Positions 34,601 through 42,457 of a stretch of DNA of 64,000 nt are shown here, one piece after another (within the stretch, counting starts at the first letter, position 1; each line of letters starts with the position of its first letter). The notes below the pieces were generated by a model that was not told the origin of the DNA, ran no database searches, and saw only the letters and a program-made list of their open reading frames with translations. The stretch spans positions 496,001 to 560,000 of the forward strand of contig NZ_VRLV01000001.1 of the NCBI RefSeq assembly GCF_009760925.1. Direction: 5' to 3'. Source of the stretch: Nonomuraea typhae. GTDB taxonomy: Bacteria; Actinomycetota; Actinomycetes; Streptosporangiales; Streptosporangiaceae. The translations under genes were made by a program, and so were the position numbers.

Positions 34601-35164
34601 GGCGTGGAGCACATCCTGGCCTCCGGCGCCGACTGCTCGGTCGCGGCCCTGCAGGACGACTCCCGCGCCGACGGCATGGTCGTCACCGTCGGCGGCATCC
34701 TGTCGGGCGTGCAGCGCAAGGTCACCAAGAAGGGTGACACCTGGGTGCTGACCCAGCTGGAGGACCTCGAAGGCGCCATCGAGGTCATGATCTTCCCCTC
34801 GGCCTACCAGCTGTGCTCGACGATCCTGGCCGAGGACGCGATCGTCTTCGTCAAGGGCCGCATCGACAAGCGCGAGGACGTCGCCAAGATCATCGCGATG
34901 GAGGTGACCGCGCCCGACCTCACCCAGGAGGCGGGCGGCCCGCTGACCGTCAGCCTGCCGCTGGGCCGCTGCACGCCGCCGGTGGTCTCGCGGCTGAAGG
35001 AGATCCTGACCACCCATCCGGGCACCTCCGAGGTGCACCTGCAGGTGCACCACGGCCCCAAGACCACGGTCCTGCGGGTGGAGGACCGTCTGCGGGTCAC
35101 TCCGTCGCCTGCGCTCATGGGCGACCTGAAGCAACTCCTCGGCCCGGCCTGCCTTGGAGGTTAA
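31637..35164 (+). CDS. dnaE: DNA polymerase III alpha subunit (DnaE1)
   Basis: The replicative polymerase catalytic subunit, 1175 residues, the normal DnaE1 length. The PHP domain (HLHVHTEYSMLDG, TDHGNMHG) appears to keep its metal-binding residues, which in actinobacteria give proofreading. The palm motif PDVDIDFDERRR holds catalytic aspartates, preceded by GPGRGSAAGS. The tau/beta-binding and OB-fold regions (VTVGGILSGVQRKVTKKG) follow, and a GDTWVLTQLEDL strand is intact. GGGAGG at 31622-31627 sits 9 bp before ATG 31637. Confidence 0.97.
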   Translation: MSSSDSFVHLHVHTEYSMLDGAARLKQMFKQVGELGMPAIAITDHGNMHGAYDFYRQATAAGVKPIIGIEAYVAPEMRQNKKPVLWGEPHQKKDDVSAGGYYTHMTIWARNKSGLHNLMKLSSRAYTEGFHRKWARMDAEILAEHAEGLMATTGCPSGEVQTRLRLGQYDEAVKAAAKFQEIFGREHYFLEIMDHGLEIERRVRDGLTRISKELNIPPLVTNDSHYTYESDASSHDALLCIQTGKQLSDPDRFRFDGSGYYIKSADEMRAVDSSDIWAEGCRNTLLVAEKVEPDGFFEHKNLMPTFPIPDGMTEEQFFRQEVWKGLERRFPGGIDEEHRAWAEKELGVILQMGFPSYFLVVADFIMWAKNNGIRVGPGRGSAAGSLVAYALGITDLDPIPHGLIFERFLNPERVSMPDVDIDFDERRRADVIRYVTEKWGADKVAMIATFGTIKAKAAIKDAGRVLGYPYALGDRVSKAFPPAVMGKDIPLSGIFDKDHPRYAEAGELRKLYDEDVDVKSTIDLGRGLEGLIRQTGVHAAGVIMSSEVLTDYIPIMRRDSDGAIITQFDYPTCETLGLLKMDFLGLRNLTIIDDCLKYIEADTGNQIELLDLPLDDVKTYELLARGDTLGIFQLDGGGMRSLLRLMRPDNFEDISAALALYRPGPMGANSHTNYALRKNGQQEITPIHEALEEPLKDILDTTYGLIIYQEQVMAIAQKVAGYSLGGADLLRRAMGKKKKSELDKQYEFFEKGMKDNGFPAAAIKALWDILLPFSDYAFNKAHTAGYGLVSYWTAYLKANYPAAYMAALLTSVKDDKDKSALYLNECRRMGIKVFPPDVNDSDFDFTPRGTDIRFGLSAIRNVGGNVVDGIIGARKEKGRFADFKEFLRKVPAIVCNKRVIESLIKAGAFDSHGHVRKGLVMVHEQAVDAIIDIKKNEAIGQDSLFGAIEGGEDQTFDVQIPVGEWDKNTLLQFEREMLGLYVSDHPLFGVEHILASGADCSVAALQDDSRADGMVVTVGGILSGVQRKVTKKGDTWVLTQLEDLEGAIEVMIFPSAYQLCSTILAEDAIVFVKGRIDKREDVAKIIAMEVTAPDLTQEAGGPLTVSLPLGRCTPPVVSRLKEILTTHPGTSEVHLQVHHGPKTTVLRVEDRLRVTPSPALMGDLKQLLGPACLGG

Positions 35165-35212
35165 GAAACCTTCCTAACTATCTTGACACCTCGCCCTGCC
35201 GCTTGCCACGAT
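35160..35212 (+). promoter_or_regulatory. inverted repeat and promoter before the metallophosphatase gene
   Basis: GTTAAGAA (35160-35167) and TTCCTAAC (35171-35178) form a near-perfect inverted repeat that includes the dnaE stop codon. TTGACA (35183-35188) and CACGAT (35207-35212) follow, 18 bp apart. Similar TTAGGAAA-type palindromes precede secreted hydrolase genes in other actinobacteria. The regulator is not identified. Confidence 0.55.
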
Positions 35213-35329
35213 CGCCTGGTAAGCGGCTTGGCGCGGCCCCTGCGCGGGGTGACGTGCTTGGCGAGATCCACTCGCTATCCCGGCTGCTCGACGGGTCATG
35301 CCCCAATCTCGCCCCCCAGGAGATTCGCC

Positions 35330-36619
35330 ATGTCCAGAGCCCGCTGGTCCCTGCTCGCCATCCTCTCCTTACTGGTCGCCCTGCTGACGCCCGCCACGGC
35401 GCAGTCGGCCGCCGAGACCCTGCTCTCTCAGGGCAAACCCGCTGCCTCCTCTTCCAAGGAGGGCAGCTCCTACAGCTCCGGCAAAGCCTTCGACGGCAAC
35501 TTCACCTCCACCCGCTGGGCCTCCCTGGAAGGCCAGGACCCGCAGTGGATCCGCGTCGACCTGGGCAGCACCCAGCAGATCTCGCGGGTGAAGCTGTTCT
35601 GGGAGGTCGCCTACGGCAAGGCCTACCAGATCCAGGTCTCGCCCGACGCCGCGAGCTGGACCACCGTCTACTCCACCACGACCGGTGACGGCGGCACCGA
35701 CGACCTGACCGTCAGCGCCTCCGCCCGCTACGTGCGCATGTACGGCACGCAGCGCGGCACCCCCTACGGCTACTCGCTGTGGGAGATGCAGGTGTTCGGC
35801 GGCGGCCCCGACCCCGGCGGCCCCTCCTTCACCGTGGCGGCGGCCGGTGACATCGCCCAGCAGTGCTCCTCCGGCTCCTCGTGCATGCACCTGAAGACCG
35901 CGACGCTGGTCGAGCAGCTCAACCCCGAGTTCGTCATCACGATGGGCGACAACCAGTACGACGACGCCCTGCTGTCGGACTTCCGCAACTACTACGACAA
36001 GTCGTGGGGCCGCTTCAAGGCCAAGACCAAGCCCAGCCCGGGCAACCACGAGACCTACGACCCGGCGGGCCCGCTGGCCGGCTACAAGTCGTACTTCGGG
36101 TCGATCGCCTACCCGCAGGGCAAGAGCTACTACAGCTACGACCGCGGCGCCTGGCACTTCATCGCCCTGGACTCCAACTCCTTCGACAGCCAGGCCCAGC
36201 TCGACTGGCTCAGCGCCGACCTGGCCGCCACGACCAAGCGGTGCGTGGCCGCCTACTGGCACCACCCGCTGTTCAGCTCGGGCGAGCACGGCAACGACCC
36301 GGTCAGCCGCCCGGTGTGGCAGCGCCTGTACGCGGCCGGGGCCGAGCTGGTGCTCAACGGGCACGACCACCACTACGAGCGCTTCGCCCCGCAGAACCCG
36401 GACGCCCAGGCCGATCCCAACGGCATCGTCGAGATCCTCGGCGGCATGGGCGGGGCCTCGCCGTACAACATCGAGAACGTTCAGCCGAACAGCCAGAAGC
36501 GCCTGAGCGGCACCTACGGCGTGGTGAAGCTGTCGTTCACCGACACCACGTTCACCTCGCAGCTCGTCGGGGTGGACGGCGCGGTCAAGGACACCAGCCC
36601 CACCTACACCTGCCACTAG
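35330..36619 (+). CDS. secreted metallophosphatase with F5/8-type C domain
   Basis: 429 residues. An N-terminal signal peptide (about 1-26, ending ATAQSA) is followed by a discoidin/F5/8 C carbohydrate-binding domain (about 30-155: AFDGNFTSTRWAS, WIRVDLGS, YVRMYGT). The catalytic metallophosphoesterase domain comes last, with GDNQYDDA, GNHET, a YWHHPLFSSG loop and GHDHHYERF providing the two-metal site. This is close to purple-acid-phosphatase-like secreted enzymes. Likely role: release of phosphate from extracellular polymers. AGGAG is 7 bp before ATG 35330; upstream codons in the same frame fall in the promoter. Confidence 0.92.
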   Translation: MSRARWSLLAILSLLVALLTPATAQSAAETLLSQGKPAASSSKEGSSYSSGKAFDGNFTSTRWASLEGQDPQWIRVDLGSTQQISRVKLFWEVAYGKAYQIQVSPDAASWTTVYSTTTGDGGTDDLTVSASARYVRMYGTQRGTPYGYSLWEMQVFGGGPDPGGPSFTVAAAGDIAQQCSSGSSCMHLKTATLVEQLNPEFVITMGDNQYDDALLSDFRNYYDKSWGRFKAKTKPSPGNHETYDPAGPLAGYKSYFGSIAYPQGKSYYSYDRGAWHFIALDSNSFDSQAQLDWLSADLAATTKRCVAAYWHHPLFSSGEHGNDPVSRPVWQRLYAAGAELVLNGHDHHYERFAPQNPDAQADPNGIVEILGGMGGASPYNIENVQPNSQKRLSGTYGVVKLSFTDTTFTSQLVGVDGAVKDTSPTYTCH

Positions 36620-37789
36620 ATGTACCTGTCGATCAAAGGCACCAGGCTCTCGCGCGCCGTGCCCGCCAACGTGGTGGCGCTCGGCGCGGTGAGCCTGGTG
36701 ACCGACATCTCCTCAGAAATGATCACCGCGGTGCTGCCGCTGTACCTGGTCGGCACGCTCGGGCTCAGCCTGGTGCAGTTCGGCGTGCTGGACGGGCTGT
36801 ACTTCGGGGTGACGGCGGCGGTACGCCTGGCCGGCGGGCACGCGGCCGACCGGTGGCGGCGGCGCAAGCTGGTGGCCGGGATCGGGTACGGCCTGTCGGC
36901 GCTGGCCAAGCTCGGCCTGCTGGCGGCGGGCGGCTCGGTCGGCGCGCTGGGCGCCGTCATCGCCGCCGACCGCACCGGCAAGGGCCTGCGCACCGCGCCG
37001 CGCGACGCGTTGATCACGCTGAGCGCGCCGGTGGACGGCCTCGGCACCGCCTTCGGCGTGCATCGCGCGATGGACACCGCCGGGGCGCTGCTCGGCCCGC
37101 TGGCGGCCTTCGGCCTGCTGGCGGCGACCGGCGGCGCGCACGACGCGGTCTTCGTCACCAGCTTCTGCGTTGCGGCGCTGGGCGTGGTGATGCTGGCCGC
37201 GGTGGTGCGCGATCGCCGCGGCCCGCTGGCGCCGCGCCCGTCGCTGCGGGTGGCGGTGCTGAAGGACCGCGCGTTCCGCCGGGTGTGCCTGGCCGCCTGC
37301 CTGCTCGGGCTGGTGACCGTGAGCGACGCCTTCGTCTACCTCATGCTGCAGCGCCGCCTGGGGTTCGCGCCGGAGTTGTTCCCCCTGCTGCCGCTGGGCA
37401 CGGCCGCGGTCTACCTGCTGCTGGCCGTACCCGTGGGCAGGTTGTCCGACCGGTACGGCAGGGCCGCGGTGTTCGTCGCCGGGCATGTGGCGCTGCTGGC
37501 CGCCTACCTGGTGCTGATGGGGCCGGGCTGGCTGCTGCCGGTGCTGGTGCTGCACGGGGCGTTCTACGCGGCCACGGACGGCGTGCTGATGGCGCTGGCC
37601 GGGCCGATGCTGCCGGAGGGCCTGCGAACCAGCGGCCTGGCGGTGCTGCAGACCGGGCAGGCGGCGGCGCGGATGGTGTCCTCGATCGGGTTCGGCGTGT
37701 TGTGGACGGCGCTGGGAGCCGGGCAGGGCCTGCTGGTCATGGCGGCCGGGCTGGCGGTGTCGATGATCGTGGCCTGGAGGGTGTTGTGA
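36620..37789 (+). CDS. MFS transporter
   Basis: 389 residues with twelve predicted helices. It starts directly after the phosphatase stop, so the two are probably coupled. VTDISSEMITAVLPLYLVG near the N-terminus and ADRWRRRKL and SDRYGRAAV in the cytoplasmic loops are MFS A-motif-like. The VTDISSEM motif and DRTGKGLRTAPRDALI loop resemble a subfamily of uncharacterised exporters. Substrate unknown. The stop overlaps the next gene by 4 bp. Confidence 0.85.
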   Translation: MYLSIKGTRLSRAVPANVVALGAVSLVTDISSEMITAVLPLYLVGTLGLSLVQFGVLDGLYFGVTAAVRLAGGHAADRWRRRKLVAGIGYGLSALAKLGLLAAGGSVGALGAVIAADRTGKGLRTAPRDALITLSAPVDGLGTAFGVHRAMDTAGALLGPLAAFGLLAATGGAHDAVFVTSFCVAALGVVMLAAVVRDRRGPLAPRPSLRVAVLKDRAFRRVCLAACLLGLVTVSDAFVYLMLQRRLGFAPELFPLLPLGTAAVYLLLAVPVGRLSDRYGRAAVFVAGHVALLAAYLVLMGPGWLLPVLVLHGAFYAATDGVLMALAGPMLPEGLRTSGLAVLQTGQAAARMVSSIGFGVLWTALGAGQGLLVMAAGLAVSMIVAWRVL

Positions 37790-38790
37790 GCGTGGACCAG
37801 ACGATCATCCGTGACGTCTCCGGGGAACCGGAGGGGGAGGCCGGGCCGTCGCCGCGCGGCAGGCTCCTGGCCGTGGTGCTGGCGGTGGTGGTGCTGGCCG
37901 GGGCGGCGACCGGCTACGCCTGGTGGTCGGCCGCCCGGAGCGAGGGCCCGGCCGCCGGCGCGGTGGATCCGGGCCGCCCCGGGCAACTGGTGTTCCGCAC
38001 CTCGGGGCGGCTCGCCGCGGCGCCGCTGCCGGCCACGGGCGCCGCGCCCACGGTGAGCGCGCTCCGGTGCGATCGCACCTACACCGCCGCCGGCACCACC
38101 CTCTGCCTGACCACCCGCGCGGGCGCGCCGCCCACGACCGACGCGATCGTGCTCGGCCGCGACCTGAAGGAGATCCGCAGGGTACGGCTGGCCGGCGTCC
38201 CCAGCCGCGCCCGGGTCTCGGCCAGCGGCCGGATGGCGTCCTGGACGGTCTTCGTCACCGGCGAGTCCTACAACAGCGGCGGCTTCTCCACCTGGAGCGG
38301 CATCCTGGACACGCGCACCGGCTACGTGATCACCAACATCGAGGAGATCCCGGTGCGCATCGACGGCCGCCGCTACCACTCCGCGGACGTCAACTACTGG
38401 GGCATCACGTTCGCCGCCGACGACAACCGCTTCTACGCGACGCTGGGCACGAAGGGCAAGACCTACCTGGTGGAAGGAGACTTCGCGAACTGGCGGGCCC
38501 GCACGCTGCGGGAGAACGCCGAGTGCCCGTCGCTGTCGCCGGACGGCACGACCCTGGTCTACAAGAAGCGCGTCAGCCCGGGGCCGTGGCGCCTGCACGC
38601 CCTGGACCTGGCCACCGGCAGGGAGACGCCCCTGGCGGAGCCGGCCTCGATCGACGACCAGGCGGCCTGGCTGGACGAGCGGACGGTGATGTACGCCAAG
38701 GGCAGGGACGTGTGGTCGGTCCCGGCCGACGGCTCGGGCGCGCCGCGCCTGCTGGCCGGGGAGGCGTCCTCGCCCGCCGCCGTCCGCTGA
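37786..38790 (+). CDS. membrane-anchored TolB/propeller-like protein
   Basis: 334 residues: a cytoplasmic tail of about 28 residues, one transmembrane helix (LLAVVLAVVVLAGAATGYAWW), and an extracytoplasmic region with repeated blade-like strands. The best of these is CPSLSPDGTTLVYKKRV, which matches the WD40/TolB SPDG motif. No enzyme motif is seen. GGAGG is 5 bp before the GTG start, which overlaps the MFS stop. The three genes from 35330 form one transcription unit, so this protein may help sense or handle the product that the MFS exports. Confidence 0.78.
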   Translation: MSVDQTIIRDVSGEPEGEAGPSPRGRLLAVVLAVVVLAGAATGYAWWSAARSEGPAAGAVDPGRPGQLVFRTSGRLAAAPLPATGAAPTVSALRCDRTYTAAGTTLCLTTRAGAPPTTDAIVLGRDLKEIRRVRLAGVPSRARVSASGRMASWTVFVTGESYNSGGFSTWSGILDTRTGYVITNIEEIPVRIDGRRYHSADVNYWGITFAADDNRFYATLGTKGKTYLVEGDFANWRARTLRENAECPSLSPDGTTLVYKKRVSPGPWRLHALDLATGRETPLAEPASIDDQAAWLDERTVMYAKGRDVWSVPADGSGAPRLLAGEASSPAAVR

Positions 38791-38832
38791 GGGTCTTACA
38801 CCTGACCGCCCAAACCGGGCTTCACCGTAATT

Positions 38833-38860
38833 TCCGTACGCATACCGATATCGATACGGA
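38833..38860. promoter_or_regulatory. palindromic operator-like site upstream of the protease gene
   Basis: TCCGTA (38833-38838) and TACGGA (38855-38860) flank overlapping palindromes CGATATCG and TATCGATA. This A/T-richer block lies about 110 bp before the protease start, in an otherwise GC-rich 180-bp gap. It looks like a binding site for a dimeric regulator. Confidence 0.5.
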
Positions 38861-38971
38861 TATCCCATCAAGCGGTCCGGTCTTAGTGTCAAGCCGCCAC
38901 ACCCCCCATCCTCCACGCCGGTCCGCACGCCCGTGCGGGCCAGCGTGGACGGAACCTGAAAGGACTGGCGA

Positions 38972-41900
38972 GTGAGACGCAGATCCGTCCTCGCGGCAGT
39001 CGCCGGGCTGGCCGCCACGGCCGCCATGGTGATCAACCCGGCCGCCGCCACAGCGCCTCCGGGCGCCAAACCCCAGCAGAGCCTGACCGCCTCCGATCCG
39101 CAGGGCCTTGCCGCCACAGCGGCCGACCGGGCCGTGGCCAGCGGACTGGACGAATTACGCAAGGGCCCTGACGAGACCTACTGGCGCCGCGCCGTGACGG
39201 CCGGCGCCAGCGGCATGTTCTACGTGTCCTACGACCGCACCTACAAGGGCCTGCCGATGGTCGGCGGCGACGCGGTCGTCGTCACCGACTCGCAGGGCCG
39301 GGTACGCGACACCACCGCGGCCACCGGCCCCGCACCGGCCGACCTGGCCGTCGAGCCGCGGATCAGCGCCGAGCGCGCGATCCGCGTCTCCAAGACCAGG
39401 CTCTCGCGCGTCGACGCCGCGGGCACGCCACGCCTGGTCGTGCTGGCCTGGGGCAAGACGCCGAAGCTGGCCTGGGAGACCGTGGTCGAAGGCGTGGCCG
39501 CCGGCAAGCCGAGCAAGCAGCACGTCTTCGTCGACGCCCGCACCGGCAAGGTCGCCGACAGCTACGACCTGGTCAGATACAGCAACCTCGGCGCCGTCGC
39601 CAAGGACCGGGCCAAGTCCGCCACCGCCGCCACGGCTGGCAACCTGGGCACCGGCAACGGCTACTACTACCCGAACGTGACCATCGACACGAGCCAGCAG
39701 TCCGGCACGTACCGCATGGTCGACACCACCCGCCCCGGCTACCAGTGCGGCGGCCAGAACGGCTCGCCGTACACCGGGCCGGACGACGTGTGGGGCAACA
39801 ACTCCGGCACCAACCTCGAGACCGCCTGCGTGGACGTCCTGTACGGCGCCCAGCGCGAGTGGAACATGCTCCGTGACTGGCTGGGCCGCAACGGCGTCAA
39901 CGGCACCGGCGGCGGCTTCCCGGCGCGGGTCGGCCTGAGCGACGTCAACGCCTACTGGAACGGCAGCTACACCAACTTCGGCCGTTCCCAGGACAGCCAG
40001 CGCCAGGTCACCCCGATCGACGTGGTCGCCCACGAGTACGGCCACGCCATCTTCCAGACCACGCCCGGCGGCGCCGGCTCCGGCAACGAGAACGGCGGCA
40101 TCAACGAGAGCACCGGCGACATCTTCGGCGCGCTGACCGAGCACTTCGCCGCCAACGCCGACGACCCGGCGGACTACGAGGTCGGCGAGGAGGTGAACCT
40201 GGTCGGCCAGGGCCCGATCAGGTACATGTACAACCCGAACCGGGTCGGCGACCCGAACTGCTGGTCCACCTCGATCCCGAACACCGAGGTGCACGCGGCG
40301 GCCGGTCCGCTCAACCACTGGTTCTACCTGCTGGCCGAGGGCAGCAACCCGGGTGGCGGCAAGCCGACCAGCCCGATCTGCTCCGGCGGCCCCAGCTCGG
40401 TGACCGGCATCGGCATCCAGAAGGCCGGCAAGATCTTCATGGGCGCCCTGGGCCGCAAGACCTCGTCGTGGCGCTACGCGAACGTGCGCTCGGCGTCGCT
40501 GGCCGCGGCGGTCGAGCTCTACGGCGCCAACAGCGTCGAGTGCGCCACCACCAAGGCGGCGTGGAACGCGGTGAGCGTGCCGGTGCAGTCCGGCGAGCCC
40601 ACCTGTGAGGCGCCGAACCAGGACTTCTCCATCAACACCAACCCGGCCACCGGGTCGGTGGAGGCCGGGCAGACGGCGACCACGCAGATCGTCACGCAGA
40701 CGACCGCGGGCAACGCGCAGACGGTCAACCTGAGCGCCTCCGGCGTGCCGGCCGGCGCGAGCGCGACCTTCAACCCCACCTCGGTGACCAGCGGCAACAA
40801 CTCCACGCTCACGGTCACCACCAGCGCCAACACGCCGCAGGGCACCCACACCATCACGGTGACGGGCACCGGCACGACGGCCACCCACACGGCGACCTTC
40901 CGGCTGACGGTGGGAACCGGGACCGTCGATCCGCCGGACATCAGCCTGACCAACGTCAAGGCGCACATCAACCAGTTCCAGACGATCGCCACCAACAACG
41001 GCGGCAACCGCCGCTCGACCGGCCCCGGCTACACCGCCTCGGTGTCGTACGTGGAGCAGAGGCTCCAGCAGGCCGGTTACACGGTGCGCCGCGTGGCGTG
41101 CGGGTCGACCTGCACCTCCGGCGCGGGCCCGAACCTGGTCGCCGACTGGCCGGGCGGTGACGAGAACCAGGTCATCATGGCCGGCGCGCACCTGGACGGC
41201 GTCACGGCCGGACCGGGCATCAACGACAACGCCTCGGGCTCGTCGGCGCTGCTGGAAGTGGCGCTGACCCTGGCGGCGCAGCGGCCGAACATGCTCAAGC
41301 ACGTGCGCTTCGGCTGGTGGAGTGACGAGGAGCAGGGCCTGAACGGCTCCGAGGGCTACATCGCCTCGCTGAGCACGGCCGAGCGCCAGCGGATCCAGGT
41401 CTACCACAACTACGACATGGTGGGCTCGCCCAACGGCGGCTACTTCATCAACAACATCAACACCACCGCCGCCCAGCACCTCAAGGCGTTCTACGACCGG
41501 CTGAACCTGCAGCCGGAGGAGAACACCGAGGGCGCCAACCGCTCCGACGACGCCTCGTTCCGCAACGCGGGCATCGCCACGTCGGGCGTCGCGGCCGGCG
41601 CGAGCTTCACCAAGACGCAGGCCCAGGCCACCAAGTGGGGCGGCACCGCCGGTCAGGCATACGACCGGTGCTACCACGCCGCCTGCGACACCTCCGCCAA
41701 CATCAACGACACGGTGCTCGACCGGGCCTCGGACGCGGCCGCCTGGGCCATCTGGAAGCTCGCCGTGGGCGACGGCAACCCGCCCATCCGTGACTTCTCG
41801 ATAGCGGCCAACCCCGCCTCCGGCACCGTCCAGGCCGGCAACCCGGCCACGACGACGATCAACACGCAGACCACCGCCGGCACCGCTCAGACGATCAACT

Positions 41901-42439
41901 TCACCGGCACCACCGGCCTGCCCTCCGGCGCCGGTGCCACCTTCAACCCGACCTCGGTCACCTCCGGCAACAACTCCACGCTGACGATCACCACCAGTAC
42001 CTCGACCCCGTCGGGCACGTACCCGGTGACGATCACCGGCTCGGGAGAGACCGGAACCAAGACCACGGTGTTCACGCTGACCGTGTCGGGTGACACCGGC
42101 GGCCGGACCTTCCGCAACGACACCGACTACCAGATCCGCGACTTCACCTACATCCAGAGCCCGGTCACCTCCAACGCGACCGGCAGGGCGCAGTCGCCGG
42201 TGACGGTGACCGCGACCAGCAACCACACCTGCCTCGAGGACCTCGACATCTGGCTGCGCGGCCCGAGCGGCACGTGGCACCAGATCAGGGCGGCCGGCGG
42301 CACCTCCTGCACGCCGTTCGGCACCCAGACCTGGTCCGTACCGGTGAACCAGAACGCCGCCGGTTCGTGGGTGTTGTACATCGAGGACATCTACGCCCAG
42401 GACCAGGGCGTCCTCGACTGGTGGAGCATCAAGGTCTGA
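38972..42439 (+). CDS. secreted two-protease protein: M4 metallopeptidase plus M28 aminopeptidase with P domain
   Basis: 1155 residues. After a signal peptide (about 1-27) come an FTP/PepSY propeptide and a thermolysin-like M4 domain with HEYGH (H354, E355, H358) and the distal E379 in GGINESTGD. An Ig-like module (about 549-650) leads to an M28 domain with AGAHLDG (H740), the bridging Asp of NDNASGSS (D752) and the DEEQGLNGSEGY loop (D785, E786). A second, nearly identical Ig-like module and a C-terminal proprotein-convertase P domain end it. All zinc ligands I can place are present in both catalytic domains. AAAGGA precedes the GTG start. Confidence 0.92.
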   Translation: MRRRSVLAAVAGLAATAAMVINPAAATAPPGAKPQQSLTASDPQGLAATAADRAVASGLDELRKGPDETYWRRAVTAGASGMFYVSYDRTYKGLPMVGGDAVVVTDSQGRVRDTTAATGPAPADLAVEPRISAERAIRVSKTRLSRVDAAGTPRLVVLAWGKTPKLAWETVVEGVAAGKPSKQHVFVDARTGKVADSYDLVRYSNLGAVAKDRAKSATAATAGNLGTGNGYYYPNVTIDTSQQSGTYRMVDTTRPGYQCGGQNGSPYTGPDDVWGNNSGTNLETACVDVLYGAQREWNMLRDWLGRNGVNGTGGGFPARVGLSDVNAYWNGSYTNFGRSQDSQRQVTPIDVVAHEYGHAIFQTTPGGAGSGNENGGINESTGDIFGALTEHFAANADDPADYEVGEEVNLVGQGPIRYMYNPNRVGDPNCWSTSIPNTEVHAAAGPLNHWFYLLAEGSNPGGGKPTSPICSGGPSSVTGIGIQKAGKIFMGALGRKTSSWRYANVRSASLAAAVELYGANSVECATTKAAWNAVSVPVQSGEPTCEAPNQDFSINTNPATGSVEAGQTATTQIVTQTTAGNAQTVNLSASGVPAGASATFNPTSVTSGNNSTLTVTTSANTPQGTHTITVTGTGTTATHTATFRLTVGTGTVDPPDISLTNVKAHINQFQTIATNNGGNRRSTGPGYTASVSYVEQRLQQAGYTVRRVACGSTCTSGAGPNLVADWPGGDENQVIMAGAHLDGVTAGPGINDNASGSSALLEVALTLAAQRPNMLKHVRFGWWSDEEQGLNGSEGYIASLSTAERQRIQVYHNYDMVGSPNGGYFINNINTTAAQHLKAFYDRLNLQPEENTEGANRSDDASFRNAGIATSGVAAGASFTKTQAQATKWGGTAGQAYDRCYHAACDTSANINDTVLDRASDAAAWAIWKLAVGDGNPPIRDFSIAANPASGTVQAGNPATTTINTQTTAGTAQTINFTGTTGLPSGAGATFNPTSVTSGNNSTLTITTSTSTPSGTYPVTITGSGETGTKTTVFTLTVSGDTGGRTFRNDTDYQIRDFTYIQSPVTSNATGRAQSPVTVTATSNHTCLEDLDIWLRGPSGTWHQIRAAGGTSCTPFGTQTWSVPVNQNAAGSWVLYIEDIYAQDQGVLDWWSIKV

Positions 42440-42457
42440 TGACGCACCACCGGTGAT

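Noticed and set aside
31592..35134. 1180-residue open frame on the - strand opposite dnaE
   Set aside because: Same artefact: composition biased to His, Asp, Val, Leu and Arg, no domain, and complete overlap with dnaE.
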